From JACVRW01 sp963733885 (lineage in GTDB: Bacteria; Actinomycetota; Thermoleophilia; Solirubrobacterales; Thermoleophilaceae), in contig CAVTES010000008.1 in the NCBI GenBank assembly GCA_963733885.1, forward strand, positions 124,001 through 188,000: 64,000 nucleotides of DNA, written 5' to 3'. Position numbers and translations under genes: made by a program. The notes below the pieces were generated by a model. That model searched no databases. It had not been told where the DNA came from and saw nothing but the letters and a program-made list of their open reading frames with translations. Shown here one piece after another: positions 25,167 to 33,415 of the stretch (position 1 is its first letter; the number at the start of each line of letters is the position of its first letter).

Positions 25167-25904
25167 ATGCACGCCGTGGGCTCGCGAACCGCAGTCGCCG
25201 CGATCGGGTTGACCCTGCTTCTCTGCGTGGTCGCGATCGGCGGCCGCGAGCCGCTGCGCGGTTCGACGGAGGAGCCGGGTCCAAGGCATGAGGTGGCCGA
25301 GAACGTCACGGTCGTCCCGCCGACACGGGGCTTCCCGGTGCCGGGCGCCCTCCCTCCCGAGGAGTTCGTCATCGAGGAGGAGCCCGGCCCGCCCGCCTGG
25401 CTGCGGTGGGCGATCGTCTGTTTCGCCCTCGTGGCCCTCGCCACCGGCGGCGTCCTGCTCGTCCGCAACTTCCGTGGCTGGGGGGTCAGGCGACGTGGGC
25501 GCCGTCGGGCCGCCCCGAGTGAGGCCGAGGCAGCGGAGCCCGAGCCCGCGACCCTGGCCACCGAGGACGACGCGGAGGTCGCGCGGCGTGCCGTCGAGGC
25601 CGCGCTGGAGCCGCTGCGCGAGCCCACGGACCCCCGGGGGGCGGTGATCGCGGCCTACGCGCGCCTCGAGAACGTGCTCGCCGAGCGAGACCTCGGGCGC
25701 CGGACGCCCGAGGCTCCACGCGAGTACCTCGCGCGGGTGCTGGGCGAGCAGGGGATGCCGGAGCGATCGCTGACCACGCTCACGCGCCTCTTCGAGGAGG
25801 CGCGCTTCAGCCTGCACCCGATCCCCGAATCCGCCCCCCGGCGCGCCCAGAACGAGCTCGAGAACGCCCGCGGGGCCCTGGTCGCCATGGACGAGCGCGG
25901 CTAG
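25167..25904 (+). CDS. DUF4129 membrane protein
   Basis: A 245-residue protein with a signal-anchor at the front (TAVAAIGLTLLLCVVAIGG), a Pro-rich outer segment, a second membrane helix (LRWAIVCFALVALATGGVLLV), and a C-terminal DUF4129 domain: VIAAYARLENVLAERDLGR, then TPREYL-like TPEAPREYLARVLG and LTRLFEEARFSLHPI. DUF4129 proteins accompany MoxR/DUF58; here the gene is divergent from that operon across 59 bases rather than inside it. A TATTCT -10 lies about 15 bases before the ATG. Confidence 0.85.
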   Translation: MHAVGSRTAVAAIGLTLLLCVVAIGGREPLRGSTEEPGPRHEVAENVTVVPPTRGFPVPGALPPEEFVIEEEPGPPAWLRWAIVCFALVALATGGVLLVRNFRGWGVRRRGRRRAAPSEAEAAEPEPATLATEDDAEVARRAVEAALEPLREPTDPRGAVIAAYARLENVLAERDLGRRTPEAPREYLARVLGEQGMPERSLTTLTRLFEEARFSLHPIPESAPRRAQNELENARGALVAMDERG

Positions 25905-26392
25905 TGTACGCCCGCGCCGGGCCCTGACGCCGAGGTGCGCGCCTCCTCTATCGCACGGTCGACGGCGCGGACGACATCCTCCGGGTGGTTCACCCAGTCG
26001 AAGCGGAACTCCGAGTCGTCCGTGCCCGCGGTGTCGAAGTCGACCGTCCCGACGCCAAGCATCCGGTCGAGCGCGCCCTGTTCGTAGTTCACGTTCTGAA
26101 CCCGCTCGAGCCGCGTCTCCTGCACGTTCCGCCTGACGATGCCGCGGCTGATCCTCAGGCGCTGGTTCGTGATCAGGTACTTCGTGGACGCCCTGCGGAA
26201 GGAGCCGACCACGATCGTTAGCACGGCTATCCCCGCGCCGATCAACAGGGCCGGAGCCCACGAGTCCGCCAGCAGGCCGAGGATCACGACCACGAGGATC
26301 GCCAGGCCGATGCCGCCAAGGTAGAAGGACATCAGCGCCCGCCACGACGGACGCCCTTCGTACAGCTCGTGCTCGTTGCTCCTCAATTCCAT
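25901..26392 (-). CDS. PH-domain membrane protein (bPH2/YdbT-like)
   Basis: A 163-residue protein with two adjacent membrane segments (LGGIGLAILVVVILGLLAD, ALLIGAGIAVLTIVVGSF) followed by a bacterial PH domain: STKYLITNQRLRISRGIV, then TRLERVQNVNYEQGALDRMLGVGTVDF. This is the bPH_2 signature. The function of the family is not established; roles in membrane organisation are suggested. It overlaps the end of the convergent DUF4129 gene by 4 bases. The ATG at 26392 is the natural start. Confidence 0.88.
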   Translation of the reverse strand: MELRSNEHELYEGRPSWRALMSFYLGGIGLAILVVVILGLLADSWAPALLIGAGIAVLTIVVGSFRRASTKYLITNQRLRISRGIVRRNVQETRLERVQNVNYEQGALDRMLGVGTVDFDTAGTDDSEFRFDWVNHPEDVVRAVDRAIEEARTSASGPGAGVH

Positions 26393-26425
26393 TCCCCCGC
26401 AGGCTACCGCCCGTAGAGTTCGACG

Positions 26426-27466
26426 ATGGCCCCGACCGACACCACCCCGGAGTGGTTGGCTCCCGGTTCGGGCGTCGGCGCCGGCGTCACTCCGTTCCAG
26501 ACCGACGGGGAGGCGACGATCCGGCTCGCGGTGGCTGCCGAGCAGCTCGGCTATCCGCGCTTCGGCACCGCCGAGGGCTGGACTCACGACGCCGTCGTGC
26601 TGCTCACGCAGATCGCCGGCGTAACCTCGCGGATCGGGCTCGCCACGACGGTGCTGCCGGTATGGAGTCGTACTCCGGCGGCGATCGCGATGGCCGCCGC
26701 GAGCCTCCAGCGGGCGACCGACGGCCGCTTCGCGCTCGGCCTCGGCGCCAGCAGCCCGCCGCTCGTGCAGGGCCTGCACGGACTCACCTGGGACCAACCG
26801 GTCGATCGGATGCGGAGCACGCTCGTTGCCGTCAGGGCGCTGCTCGACGGCGCCCGCCTGCCGATGGAGCGAGAGGACGTCAGGCCGCTTCGGCTGGGCG
26901 CCCCGCCCGAACGGCGCGTCCCGATCCTCCTTGCCGCGCTCGCCCCGGCCTCCGTCCGCTTGGCGGGTGAGCTCGCGGATCACTGGCTGCCCTTCCTCTG
27001 GGCCCGCTCGCGGATCCCCGTCGGACGTGAGCTGCTCGCCGAGGGCGAGGCGGCTGCCGACGACACCACTGCGACGATGGTCTCGGCCAGCGTCCCCCTC
27101 GCGATCGCCCAGGACGAGGAGACGGCCCGCCAGATCGCCGCGGGTTGGCTGCTCGCGTACCTGACCCGCATGGGCCCCCTGTATCCGCGGATGCTCCGGG
27201 ACCACTTCGGCTTCGCGCACGAAGTCGACGCGCTGCTCGACGCCAACCGCGACGGCGGCATGCCGCGGCTGCCTGCGGCGGCGGAGCGGCTGGCTCGCGA
27301 CCTCACCGTGATGGGCACCTACGACGAGGCGCCGGACGCCGCTCGCCTGTGGCTCGAGGCGGGGGCCGACACGGTCGACGTGGTGCTGCCGCTCGGATTT
27401 CCCGAAGAGCAGCTGCGCGAGATGCTCGAGGCCGTGGCGCCCGCGACCGCACCCGCAACGGACTAG
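26426..27466 (+). CDS. Luciferase-like, probably F420-dependent oxidoreductase
   Basis: A 346-residue monooxygenase-fold protein: VGAGVTPFQTDGEATIRLAVAAE, LGYPRFGTAEGW, IGLATTVLPVWSRTPAAIAMAAASL and FALGLGASSPPLVQGLHG, all typical of the F420-type luciferase-like family. It is the first gene of the plus-strand sugar block, 20 bases before xylB. It could oxidise a sugar-derived or unrelated substrate; nothing in the sequence decides. Starts of this gene and the PH-domain gene are 33 bases apart and divergent. Confidence 0.85.
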   Translation: MAPTDTTPEWLAPGSGVGAGVTPFQTDGEATIRLAVAAEQLGYPRFGTAEGWTHDAVVLLTQIAGVTSRIGLATTVLPVWSRTPAAIAMAAASLQRATDGRFALGLGASSPPLVQGLHGLTWDQPVDRMRSTLVAVRALLDGARLPMEREDVRPLRLGAPPERRVPILLAALAPASVRLAGELADHWLPFLWARSRIPVGRELLAEGEAAADDTTATMVSASVPLAIAQDEETARQIAAGWLLAYLTRMGPLYPRMLRDHFGFAHEVDALLDANRDGGMPRLPAAAERLARDLTVMGTYDEAPDAARLWLEAGADTVDVVLPLGFPEEQLREMLEAVAPATAPATD

Positions 27467-27486
27467 TGGGCAATATCCCCGCCTGA

Positions 27487-28914
27487 ATGCTCGTTGCGGG
27501 CGTGGACACCTCCACCCAGGCGACCAAGGTGCTCGTCGTCGACCCGGATGACGGGCGCGTGGTGGCCACCGGCCGTGCGCCGCATGAGGTGACGGGTGCC
27601 GATGGCGCGCGGGAGACCGATCCCGAGGTCTGGTGGGCGGCGCTCCGCCTGGCCCTCGTGGAGTGCGGCGCGGCGGCGGAGGTGGACGCGATCTCCGTGG
27701 CCGGCCAGCAGCACGGACTCGTCACGCTCGACGCCGACGGCCGGCCCCTGCGCCCGGCGATCCTGTGGAACGACACCCGTTCGGCTCGCGAGGCCCGTGA
27801 GCTGACCGAGGCGCTGGGCGGCGCCGCGGCCTGGGCCGAGCGCGTGGGCCTGGTGCCGGTGCCGTCCTTCACAGCGACGCGCTGGGCGTGGCTGCGCCGC
27901 CACGAGCCGCAGCGGGCCGCCGAGGCGAGGGCCGTGCGCCTGCCGCACGACTTCATCACCGAGCGCCTGTGCGGCCGCGCGGCGACCGACCGCGGTGACG
28001 CGTCCGGCACGGCCTGGTGGTCGACCCGCGACGAGGGGTACGTGGGCGACGTGCTCGACCTGATCGAGCTCGACCCCGCTCTGCTTCCCGACGTGCTCGG
28101 CCCTCGCGAGGCGGCGGGCGAGGTCAGCGCCTCCGCCGCCGGCCAGCTCGGCCTTCGCCCCGGCGCGGTCGTGGGCCCCGGCACGGGCGACAACATGGGC
28201 GCGGCGCTCGGCCTCGGCGCCCGCCCGGGTGAGCCGGTGGTCAGCTTGGGCACGTCCGGCACCGCGTACGCGGTCATGGAAGAGCGCGCCGCCGACCCGA
28301 GCGGCACGGTGGCGGGCTTCGCCGACGCCAGCGGTCGCTTCCTGCCGCTCGCGGCCACGCTGAACGCCACGCTCGCCGTGGACCGCGTGGCGGCCTGGCT
28401 CGGCCTCGACCGCGAGGCCGCCGCCGAGCGCACGTCGGTCGTCGTGCTTCCGTACCTCGACGGTGAGCGGACTCCGAACCTGCCACGCGCGGCGGGTATG
28501 GTCGCCGGGCTCCGCCACGCCACCACGCGCGAGGAGATCCTCCTCGCCGCCTACGAGGGCGCCGCCGCCTCGCTGGTCGAGGCGATCGACCTGCTCGGCG
28601 AGCAGGGCTCGGGTCTGGATCCCGACGCCGCCATCCTGCTCGTGGGAGGCGGCTCCCGGGGCGGGGTCTGGCAGCGCACCGTGGCGAGGCTGTCGGGGCG
28701 CGCCGTGCAGGTGCCGGACGCCGGGGAACTGGTGGCGCTCGGCGGCGCGGCCCAGGCCGCCGCCTGCCTTTCGGGCGAGCCGCCGGAGGCGGTGGCGCGC
28801 CGCTGGGACACGCGCGGCGGGATCACGGTCGAGGCTCCCGTCGAGCGGGACCTCGACGCGCTCCACCGAATCCGCACGACACGCGACGCCACGCTCGCGC
28901 TCCACGAGGCGTAG
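27487..28914 (+). CDS. xylB: Xylulokinase (FGGY family)
   Basis: A 475-residue sugar kinase. The N-terminal FGGY phosphate loop reads GVDTSTQATKVLVVD, the substrate region VAGQQHGLVTLD and ILWNDTRSA, and the C-terminal ATP half has VVGPGTGDNMGAALG (catalytic Asp), VSLGTSGTAYA and ILLVGGGSRGGVWQR. This matches xylulokinase, which makes D-xylulose 5-phosphate for the pentose phosphate pathway. A xylose isomerase gene occurs 23 kb away at 50428, which supports the assignment. It ends 9 bases before the dehydratase gene. Confidence 0.9.
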   Translation: MLVAGVDTSTQATKVLVVDPDDGRVVATGRAPHEVTGADGARETDPEVWWAALRLALVECGAAAEVDAISVAGQQHGLVTLDADGRPLRPAILWNDTRSAREARELTEALGGAAAWAERVGLVPVPSFTATRWAWLRRHEPQRAAEARAVRLPHDFITERLCGRAATDRGDASGTAWWSTRDEGYVGDVLDLIELDPALLPDVLGPREAAGEVSASAAGQLGLRPGAVVGPGTGDNMGAALGLGARPGEPVVSLGTSGTAYAVMEERAADPSGTVAGFADASGRFLPLAATLNATLAVDRVAAWLGLDREAAAERTSVVVLPYLDGERTPNLPRAAGMVAGLRHATTREEILLAAYEGAAASLVEAIDLLGEQGSGLDPDAAILLVGGGSRGGVWQRTVARLSGRAVQVPDAGELVALGGAAQAAACLSGEPPEAVARRWDTRGGITVEAPVERDLDALHRIRTTRDATLALHEA

Positions 28915-28922
28915 GCGACGGC

Positions 28923-30602
28923 GTGGACGAGCAGGCACGCAGACGGGCACGCGCCGGCCTGCGGGAGAGCCCCTCGCGGGCCGGCGCCCGCGCCCACTTC
29001 CGGGCCATGGGGATCGATCCCGCGCGGCTCGACGGACCGATCGTCGGGATCGCCTCCACCTGGACCGGGACGATGCCGTGCAACCTGAACCAGCGTGAGC
29101 TGAGCGACCGGGCGGCGAAGGCGATCGAGGCCGCCGGCGGGGTGCCCCTGGCGTTCAACACGATCGCCGTGTCCGACAACCAGTCGCAGGCCACCCCTGG
29201 CATGAGGGCCTCGCTGATATCGCGCGAGGTGATCGCGGACTCGATCGAGCTGATGGTCCACGCTCACGACTTCGACGCCGTCCTCTGCCTGGTGGGCTGC
29301 GACAAGACCGTCCCGGCCGCCCTCATGGCGCTCGCGCGAGTCGACAAGCCGGCTGCCGTGCTCTACAGCGGGCCGATGCGGGCGGGCCGCGTGGGGGGCG
29401 CCGACGTGACGATCCAGCACGTCTGGGAGGCCGTCGGCGCCTTCGAGAGCGGCACGATCACGCGAGCGGAGCTCGACGAGCTCGAGCGGGAGGCGTGTCC
29501 AGGCCCGGGCACGTGCGCCGGCCACTTCACGGCGAACACCATGGCAGTGGCCCTCGACTGCCTCGGGATCGCCCCTGTCGGCGATGGACTTATCCCGGCC
29601 GACTCGACCAACGCGAAGGGGGCCGCAGCGGAGCGCGCCGGCCGGCTCGCAGTGAAGCTGGCGGAACAGGGCCCGCGGGCGCGCGCGTTCCTCGACCGCC
29701 GTGCGCTGCTCAATGCCATGGCCGGGATCGCCGCGACGGGTGGGTCCACGAACGGGTTGCTCCACCTGCTGGCGATCTCGCACGAGGCCGGCGTACCGCT
29801 CGCCCTAGATGAGCTGATCGCCGTGGCAGCGCGTACACCCGCGATCGCAAGCCTCGCCCCCTCCGGCCGCTTCGTCGCGGAGGACCTGCATCGGGCGGGC
29901 GGCACGGCGGCGGTGATCGCCGAGCTGATCCGGGCCGGCCTCCTCGACGGAGCCGCCCCCACGGTCGACGGCGGCACTCTGGCCGAGGCGACTTCGGACG
30001 CGTCCGCGCCGGACGGCGAGATCGTCTTCCCGGCGGCCCGCCCCTTCAAGCCCGCCGGCAGGCTGGCATCGCTCCGCGGCAACCTCGCCCCGGAAGGCAG
30101 CGTCGTGAAGCTGGCCGGCACGGAGCGCCTTCGCCAGACCGGCCCGGCGCGCGTGTTCGACAGCGAGGAGGACTGCGCCGAGGCTGTGCGCTCGGGCGCC
30201 GTGGGCCCCGGCGACGTGCTGGTGATCCGCTACGAGGGCCCTGCTGGCGGGCCGGGCATGCGCGAGATGCTGGGCGTGACGGCGTCGGTGGTGGGCGCGG
30301 GGCTGGGCGAGTCCGTGGCGCTCGTGACCGACGGCCGCTTCTCCGGCGCCACGCGCGGGCTGATGGTCGGCCACGTCGCGCCGGAGGCGGCCCGCGGCGG
30401 CCCGCTGGCGGCCGTGCGCGACGGCGACTCCATCACGATCGACATCGAGGCCGGCTCGCTCGAGGTCGACCTGGCCGACGACGAGATCGCGCGGCGCGTG
30501 GCCGACTCCACCCCGCCCGCGCCGCTGTACGACTCCGGTGTCTTCGCGCGCTACCGCGCAAGCGTGGGCTCGGCGTCCGAGGGGGCGGTGCTCAGGGCGT
30601 AG
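28923..30602 (+). CDS. IlvD/Edd-family dehydratase (sugar acid or dihydroxy acid)
   Basis: A 559-residue dehydratase of the IlvD/Edd family. The Fe-S cluster cysteines appear in CLVGCDKTVPAALMA and CPGPGTCAGHFTANTMA, with TGGSTNGLLHLLA and GPAGGPGMREMLGVT downstream and the C-terminal SFTDGRF-like VTDGRFSGATRG. Sequence features fit dihydroxy-acid dehydratase, but the neighbours (xylB, gluconolactonase, glucose-type dehydrogenase) suggest a sugar-acid role such as xylonate or gluconate dehydration. The GTG at 28923 is the likely start. The hairpin repeats begin 13 bases after its stop. Confidence 0.85.
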   Translation: MDEQARRRARAGLRESPSRAGARAHFRAMGIDPARLDGPIVGIASTWTGTMPCNLNQRELSDRAAKAIEAAGGVPLAFNTIAVSDNQSQATPGMRASLISREVIADSIELMVHAHDFDAVLCLVGCDKTVPAALMALARVDKPAAVLYSGPMRAGRVGGADVTIQHVWEAVGAFESGTITRAELDELEREACPGPGTCAGHFTANTMAVALDCLGIAPVGDGLIPADSTNAKGAAAERAGRLAVKLAEQGPRARAFLDRRALLNAMAGIAATGGSTNGLLHLLAISHEAGVPLALDELIAVAARTPAIASLAPSGRFVAEDLHRAGGTAAVIAELIRAGLLDGAAPTVDGGTLAEATSDASAPDGEIVFPAARPFKPAGRLASLRGNLAPEGSVVKLAGTERLRQTGPARVFDSEEDCAEAVRSGAVGPGDVLVIRYEGPAGGPGMREMLGVTASVVGAGLGESVALVTDGRFSGATRGLMVGHVAPEAARGGPLAAVRDGDSITIDIEAGSLEVDLADDEIARRVADSTPPAPLYDSGVFARYRASVGSASEGAVLRA

Positions 30603-30614
30603 GGGGCTGGGGAA

Positions 30615-30666
30615 GGGGGTTCAACAACTTGCGGCGGATATGCCGCCGTTTCGTGTTGGACCCCCC
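30615..30666. repeat. Hairpin repeat family, copy 2
   Basis: GGGGGTTCAACA and TGTTGGACCCCCC form the outer arms; the inner stem is CGGCGG/CCGCCG around ATATG, unlike the GTGG/CCAC inner stem of the other copies. It stands directly before copy 3 and 13 bases after a stop codon. The conserved outer arms with a different centre suggest compensated change in a folded structure. Confidence 0.65.
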
Positions 30667-30674
30667 GCGCGGAC

Positions 30675-30726
30675 GGGGTCGGGCACGAAAGTGGCCTATA
30701 GGTCCACTTTCGTGTCGGACCCCCCC
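30675..30726. repeat. Hairpin repeat family, copy 3
   Basis: GGGGTCGGGCACGAAAGTGG and the mirrored CCACTTTCGTGTCGGACCCC enclose a CTATAG centre. It is followed by CCTTGGTTGCCGCCGT, which is also nearly present after copy 4 (CCTTCGTTGCCCGCCGT), so the mobile or copied unit may be about 73 bases. Copies 2 and 3 lie in tandem. Confidence 0.7.
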
Positions 30727-30778
30727 TTGGTTGCCGCCGTCAGACCACGTCCAAAACTCGGGCCGGCCGGAGCGGAGC

Positions 30779-31603
30779 TCAAGCCGCGGGGAGCGGCCCG
30801 CCGAATCGCTCGGCCGGCGGCCCCGAATACGGCACGTCGAGCGCAAACAACCCCTCCCGGGCGGTCACGAAGAGGCGGTGCCCGGCGAAGCAGCACGCGG
30901 TGACCTTGGGCACGGGCACCTCCACGCGTCCCGACACGCCCCCGTCCGGGTCGAACCGGCGCACCTCCCCTCCGCCGTGCAGCGCCAGCCAGATCCCGCC
31001 CTCGTCGTCGACGGCGAGGCCGTCCGGGATCCCGTCCGCCTCGGGGATCACCCCGAAGGGGCGGCGGTTCGCCAGGGCGCCCGACGCCACGTCGAAGTCG
31101 AAGACGTCGATCCGCTGGGTCGGTGAGTCCACGTAGTACATGAGCCGTTCGCCGGCGTCCCAACCAATCCCGTTGGACAGCGTGACGCCCTCCAGCACCG
31201 TGTTCAGCGTGCCATCGACGTCGTAGCGGTACAGCGCCCCCGCGCCCGGGCTCTCGTCGAGCGCCATCGAGCCGATCCAGAACCGCCCGGCGGTGTCGCA
31301 GGCGCCGTCGTTGCAGCGCATCCCCGGCCGGCCGTGCGGGATCTCGATCAGCCGGCGTACCGAGCCGTTGCCCACGTCAACGGCCGCGAGGGCGTCGGCC
31401 AGGGCCACCAGGACGGTGTCGCCCGCCCACGGCGCCACTGCGCACACCATCGCGCCGCCCTCGATCGCGCTGTCGCCCGCGTGCAACAGCCCGCCCTCGA
31501 TGTCCACCCAGAGCAGGCGCCCCGCCTCGGCGTCCCAACGCGGCCCCTCGCCCAGCACCGCCTCCACCGAGCACACCCGCTCGGCGATTCCGAACGACCT
31601 CAC
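30779..31603 (-). CDS. SMP-30/gluconolactonase family lactonase
   Basis: A 274-residue six-bladed propeller of the SMP-30/regucalcin family: LGEGPRWDAEAGRLLWVDIEGG (metal Glu at the front), MRCNDGACDTAGRFWIGSM, TLSNGIGWDAGERLMYYVDS (Asn and Asp ligands) and GIPDGLAVDDEGGIWLAL. It hydrolyses sugar lactones with a divalent metal. The lactone is likely the product of the neighbouring dehydrogenases. The GTG at 31603 is only 19 bases from the divergent SDR start, so at least one transcript is probably leaderless. Confidence 0.9.
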   Translation of the reverse strand: MRSFGIAERVCSVEAVLGEGPRWDAEAGRLLWVDIEGGLLHAGDSAIEGGAMVCAVAPWAGDTVLVALADALAAVDVGNGSVRRLIEIPHGRPGMRCNDGACDTAGRFWIGSMALDESPGAGALYRYDVDGTLNTVLEGVTLSNGIGWDAGERLMYYVDSPTQRIDVFDFDVASGALANRRPFGVIPEADGIPDGLAVDDEGGIWLALHGGGEVRRFDPDGGVSGRVEVPVPKVTACCFAGHRLFVTAREGLFALDVPYSGPPAERFGGPLPAA

Positions 31604-31622
31604 GCTGCTAGCTTGCCAACTC

Positions 31623-32357
31623 ATGGACCGGCGGCGCCGTTTCACCGGGAAGCGCGCCCTCGTAACCGGCGCCGGCTCCGGCATCGGCGAGGCCGTGGCC
31701 CGGGCGCTCCACGCCGAGGGCGCCGAGGTGACCGTGGCCGACGTGCACGGGGAGACGGCCGAGGCGGTCGCCGCCGAGCTGGGCGAGCGGGCCTCCGGCC
31801 TCGAGCTCGACGTCCGCGAGGAGGAGGCGGTGCGCACGGCCGCCCGGAACGTGGACGTGCTGGCCAACGTGGCCGGCATCGGCTCGACCACGACCGCGCC
31901 CGACACGCCGATCGAGGTGTGGGACGACGTGCTCGCCGTCAACGCGCGCGGAACCTTCCTGTGCTGCAAGCACGCGATTCCCGGGATGATCAAGCGCGGC
32001 GGCGGGTCGATCGTGAACATGGCCTCGGTCGGCGGGCTTGTCGGGCTGCGCAACCGTGCGGCGTACTGCGCCTCGAAGGGCGCCGTCATCGCTATGACGC
32101 GAGCGCTGGCCGTGGACCACGTCGGCGATGGCGTGCGCGTGAACGCGGTGTGCCCCGGCACGGTCGACTCGCCCTGGGTCCGCAAGCTCGTCGAGGAGGC
32201 CGGCGAGTCGCTCGACGCGTTGCGCGCGCGCCAGCTGATGGGACGCCTCGGGACGCCTGAGGAGATCGCCGAGGCCGTGGCCTACCTCGCGTCTGACGAC
32301 GCCGCCTTCGTCACGGGCACGGCGTTCGTGATCGACGGCGGGCTGACAGCGGCCTGA
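31623..32357 (+). CDS. SDR-family sugar/polyol dehydrogenase
   Basis: A 244-residue classical SDR: TGAGSGIGEAVARALHAEG, the D of VTVADVHG which favours NAD+, NVAGIGSTTTAPD, SIVNMASVGGLVGLRNRAAYCASKGAV (Ser, Tyr, Lys) and PGTVDSPWV. The end IDGGLTAA is standard. Placed between a lactonase and a glucose-type dehydrogenase, it most likely oxidises a sugar to a lactone or a polyol to a ketose. It is separated by 2 bases from the next gene. Confidence 0.9.
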   Translation: MDRRRRFTGKRALVTGAGSGIGEAVARALHAEGAEVTVADVHGETAEAVAAELGERASGLELDVREEEAVRTAARNVDVLANVAGIGSTTTAPDTPIEVWDDVLAVNARGTFLCCKHAIPGMIKRGGGSIVNMASVGGLVGLRNRAAYCASKGAVIAMTRALAVDHVGDGVRVNAVCPGTVDSPWVRKLVEEAGESLDALRARQLMGRLGTPEEIAEAVAYLASDDAAFVTGTAFVIDGGLTAA

Positions 32358-32359
32358 CC

Positions 32360-33415
32360 GTGCTCGGTCTCGTCACCACCCCCGGGGAGCCGCACAGCAC
32401 CACCGTGGAGGAGGTGCCCGAGCCAAGCCCCAGCCCCGGCGAGCTCCTGCTCAAGACGCTCGAGGTCGGAGTGTGCGGAACCGACCGCGAGATATCGGAG
32501 GGCACGTTCGGCGTGGCGCCGGCCGAAAGCGAGCGGCTCCTGCTCGGTCACGAGCTTCTCGGCGAGGTGCAGGCCGACGGCCACGGGTTCGCACGGGGCG
32601 ACCTCGTCGCGGCGACGGTACGGCGGTCGTGCGGGCACTGCGAGGCGTGCGCCGAGGGCTCGCCCGACGCCTGCCACACCGGCGACTACTCCGAGCGCGG
32701 CATCACGAAGCTCGACGGGTTCGCGAGCGAGCTGGTGGCTGAGCGGGCCGAGCACCTCGTGGCCGTCCCGCCCTCTCTGGGCCGCCTCGGCGTGCTGGCC
32801 GAGCCGGCCTCCGTCTGCGCCCGCGCCATCCGCCATGCGCGCGCGGTGGGAGAGCGCCAGCCCTGGCGGACCGACCGCGCACTGGTGGTCGGGCCGGGCG
32901 CGATCGGGATGCTCTCGACCTACTTCTTGCGCCTCGACGGGATCGAGGTGTGGGTGGCCGGGCGGTCGGCGCCGCCGACGCCGAAGTCGGAGCTCGCGGA
33001 GGCCTGCGGTGCGCGCTACGTCTCGACTGCGGAGACCTCGCTGGCCGTGCTGGCGGACGACACCGGCGGCTTCGACATCGTGATCGAGGCGGCCGGCGAC
33101 GCCCAGGTGATGCTGGACACACTCGGGCTGCTGCGTCGCAACGGCGTGGCCTGCCTGCTCGGCGTGGACGGGCGGCGCCGCACGGTCGAGCTCGAGGGCC
33201 CGGTCCTCGGCGTGGACACCATCGTCCAGAACCGCGCCCTGCTCGGGAGCGTCAACGCGCACGCTCGCGACTGGGTCGCCGCCGTCGACAACCTGGACCG
33301 CACCCGCGCCAGCTGGCCCGACGCGCTCGAGCAATTCGTGGGCCTGCGCGTGCCGGTCGACCGGTTCGCGGACGCGTTCGGGTTTCGCGGCGTCAAGGCG
33401 ACGCTTCGGTTCTGA
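32360..33415 (+). CDS. Zn-dependent glucose 1-dehydrogenase-like protein (MDR)
   Basis: A 351-residue medium-chain dehydrogenase of the archaeal glucose dehydrogenase type. Catalytic zinc site: GVCGTDREI and GHELLG. Structural zinc: four cysteines in CGHCEACAEGSPDAC. The Rossmann motif is LVVGPGAIGML, and the end carries RFADAFGFRGVKATLRF. It should oxidise an aldose to its lactone with NAD(P)+, which the lactonase next door could open. The GTG at 32360 follows the SDR stop by 2 bases, so the two are one operon. It overlaps the convergent MFS gene by 23 bases. Confidence 0.88.
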   Translation: MLGLVTTPGEPHSTTVEEVPEPSPSPGELLLKTLEVGVCGTDREISEGTFGVAPAESERLLLGHELLGEVQADGHGFARGDLVAATVRRSCGHCEACAEGSPDACHTGDYSERGITKLDGFASELVAERAEHLVAVPPSLGRLGVLAEPASVCARAIRHARAVGERQPWRTDRALVVGPGAIGMLSTYFLRLDGIEVWVAGRSAPPTPKSELAEACGARYVSTAETSLAVLADDTGGFDIVIEAAGDAQVMLDTLGLLRRNGVACLLGVDGRRRTVELEGPVLGVDTIVQNRALLGSVNAHARDWVAAVDNLDRTRASWPDALEQFVGLRVPVDRFADAFGFRGVKATLRF

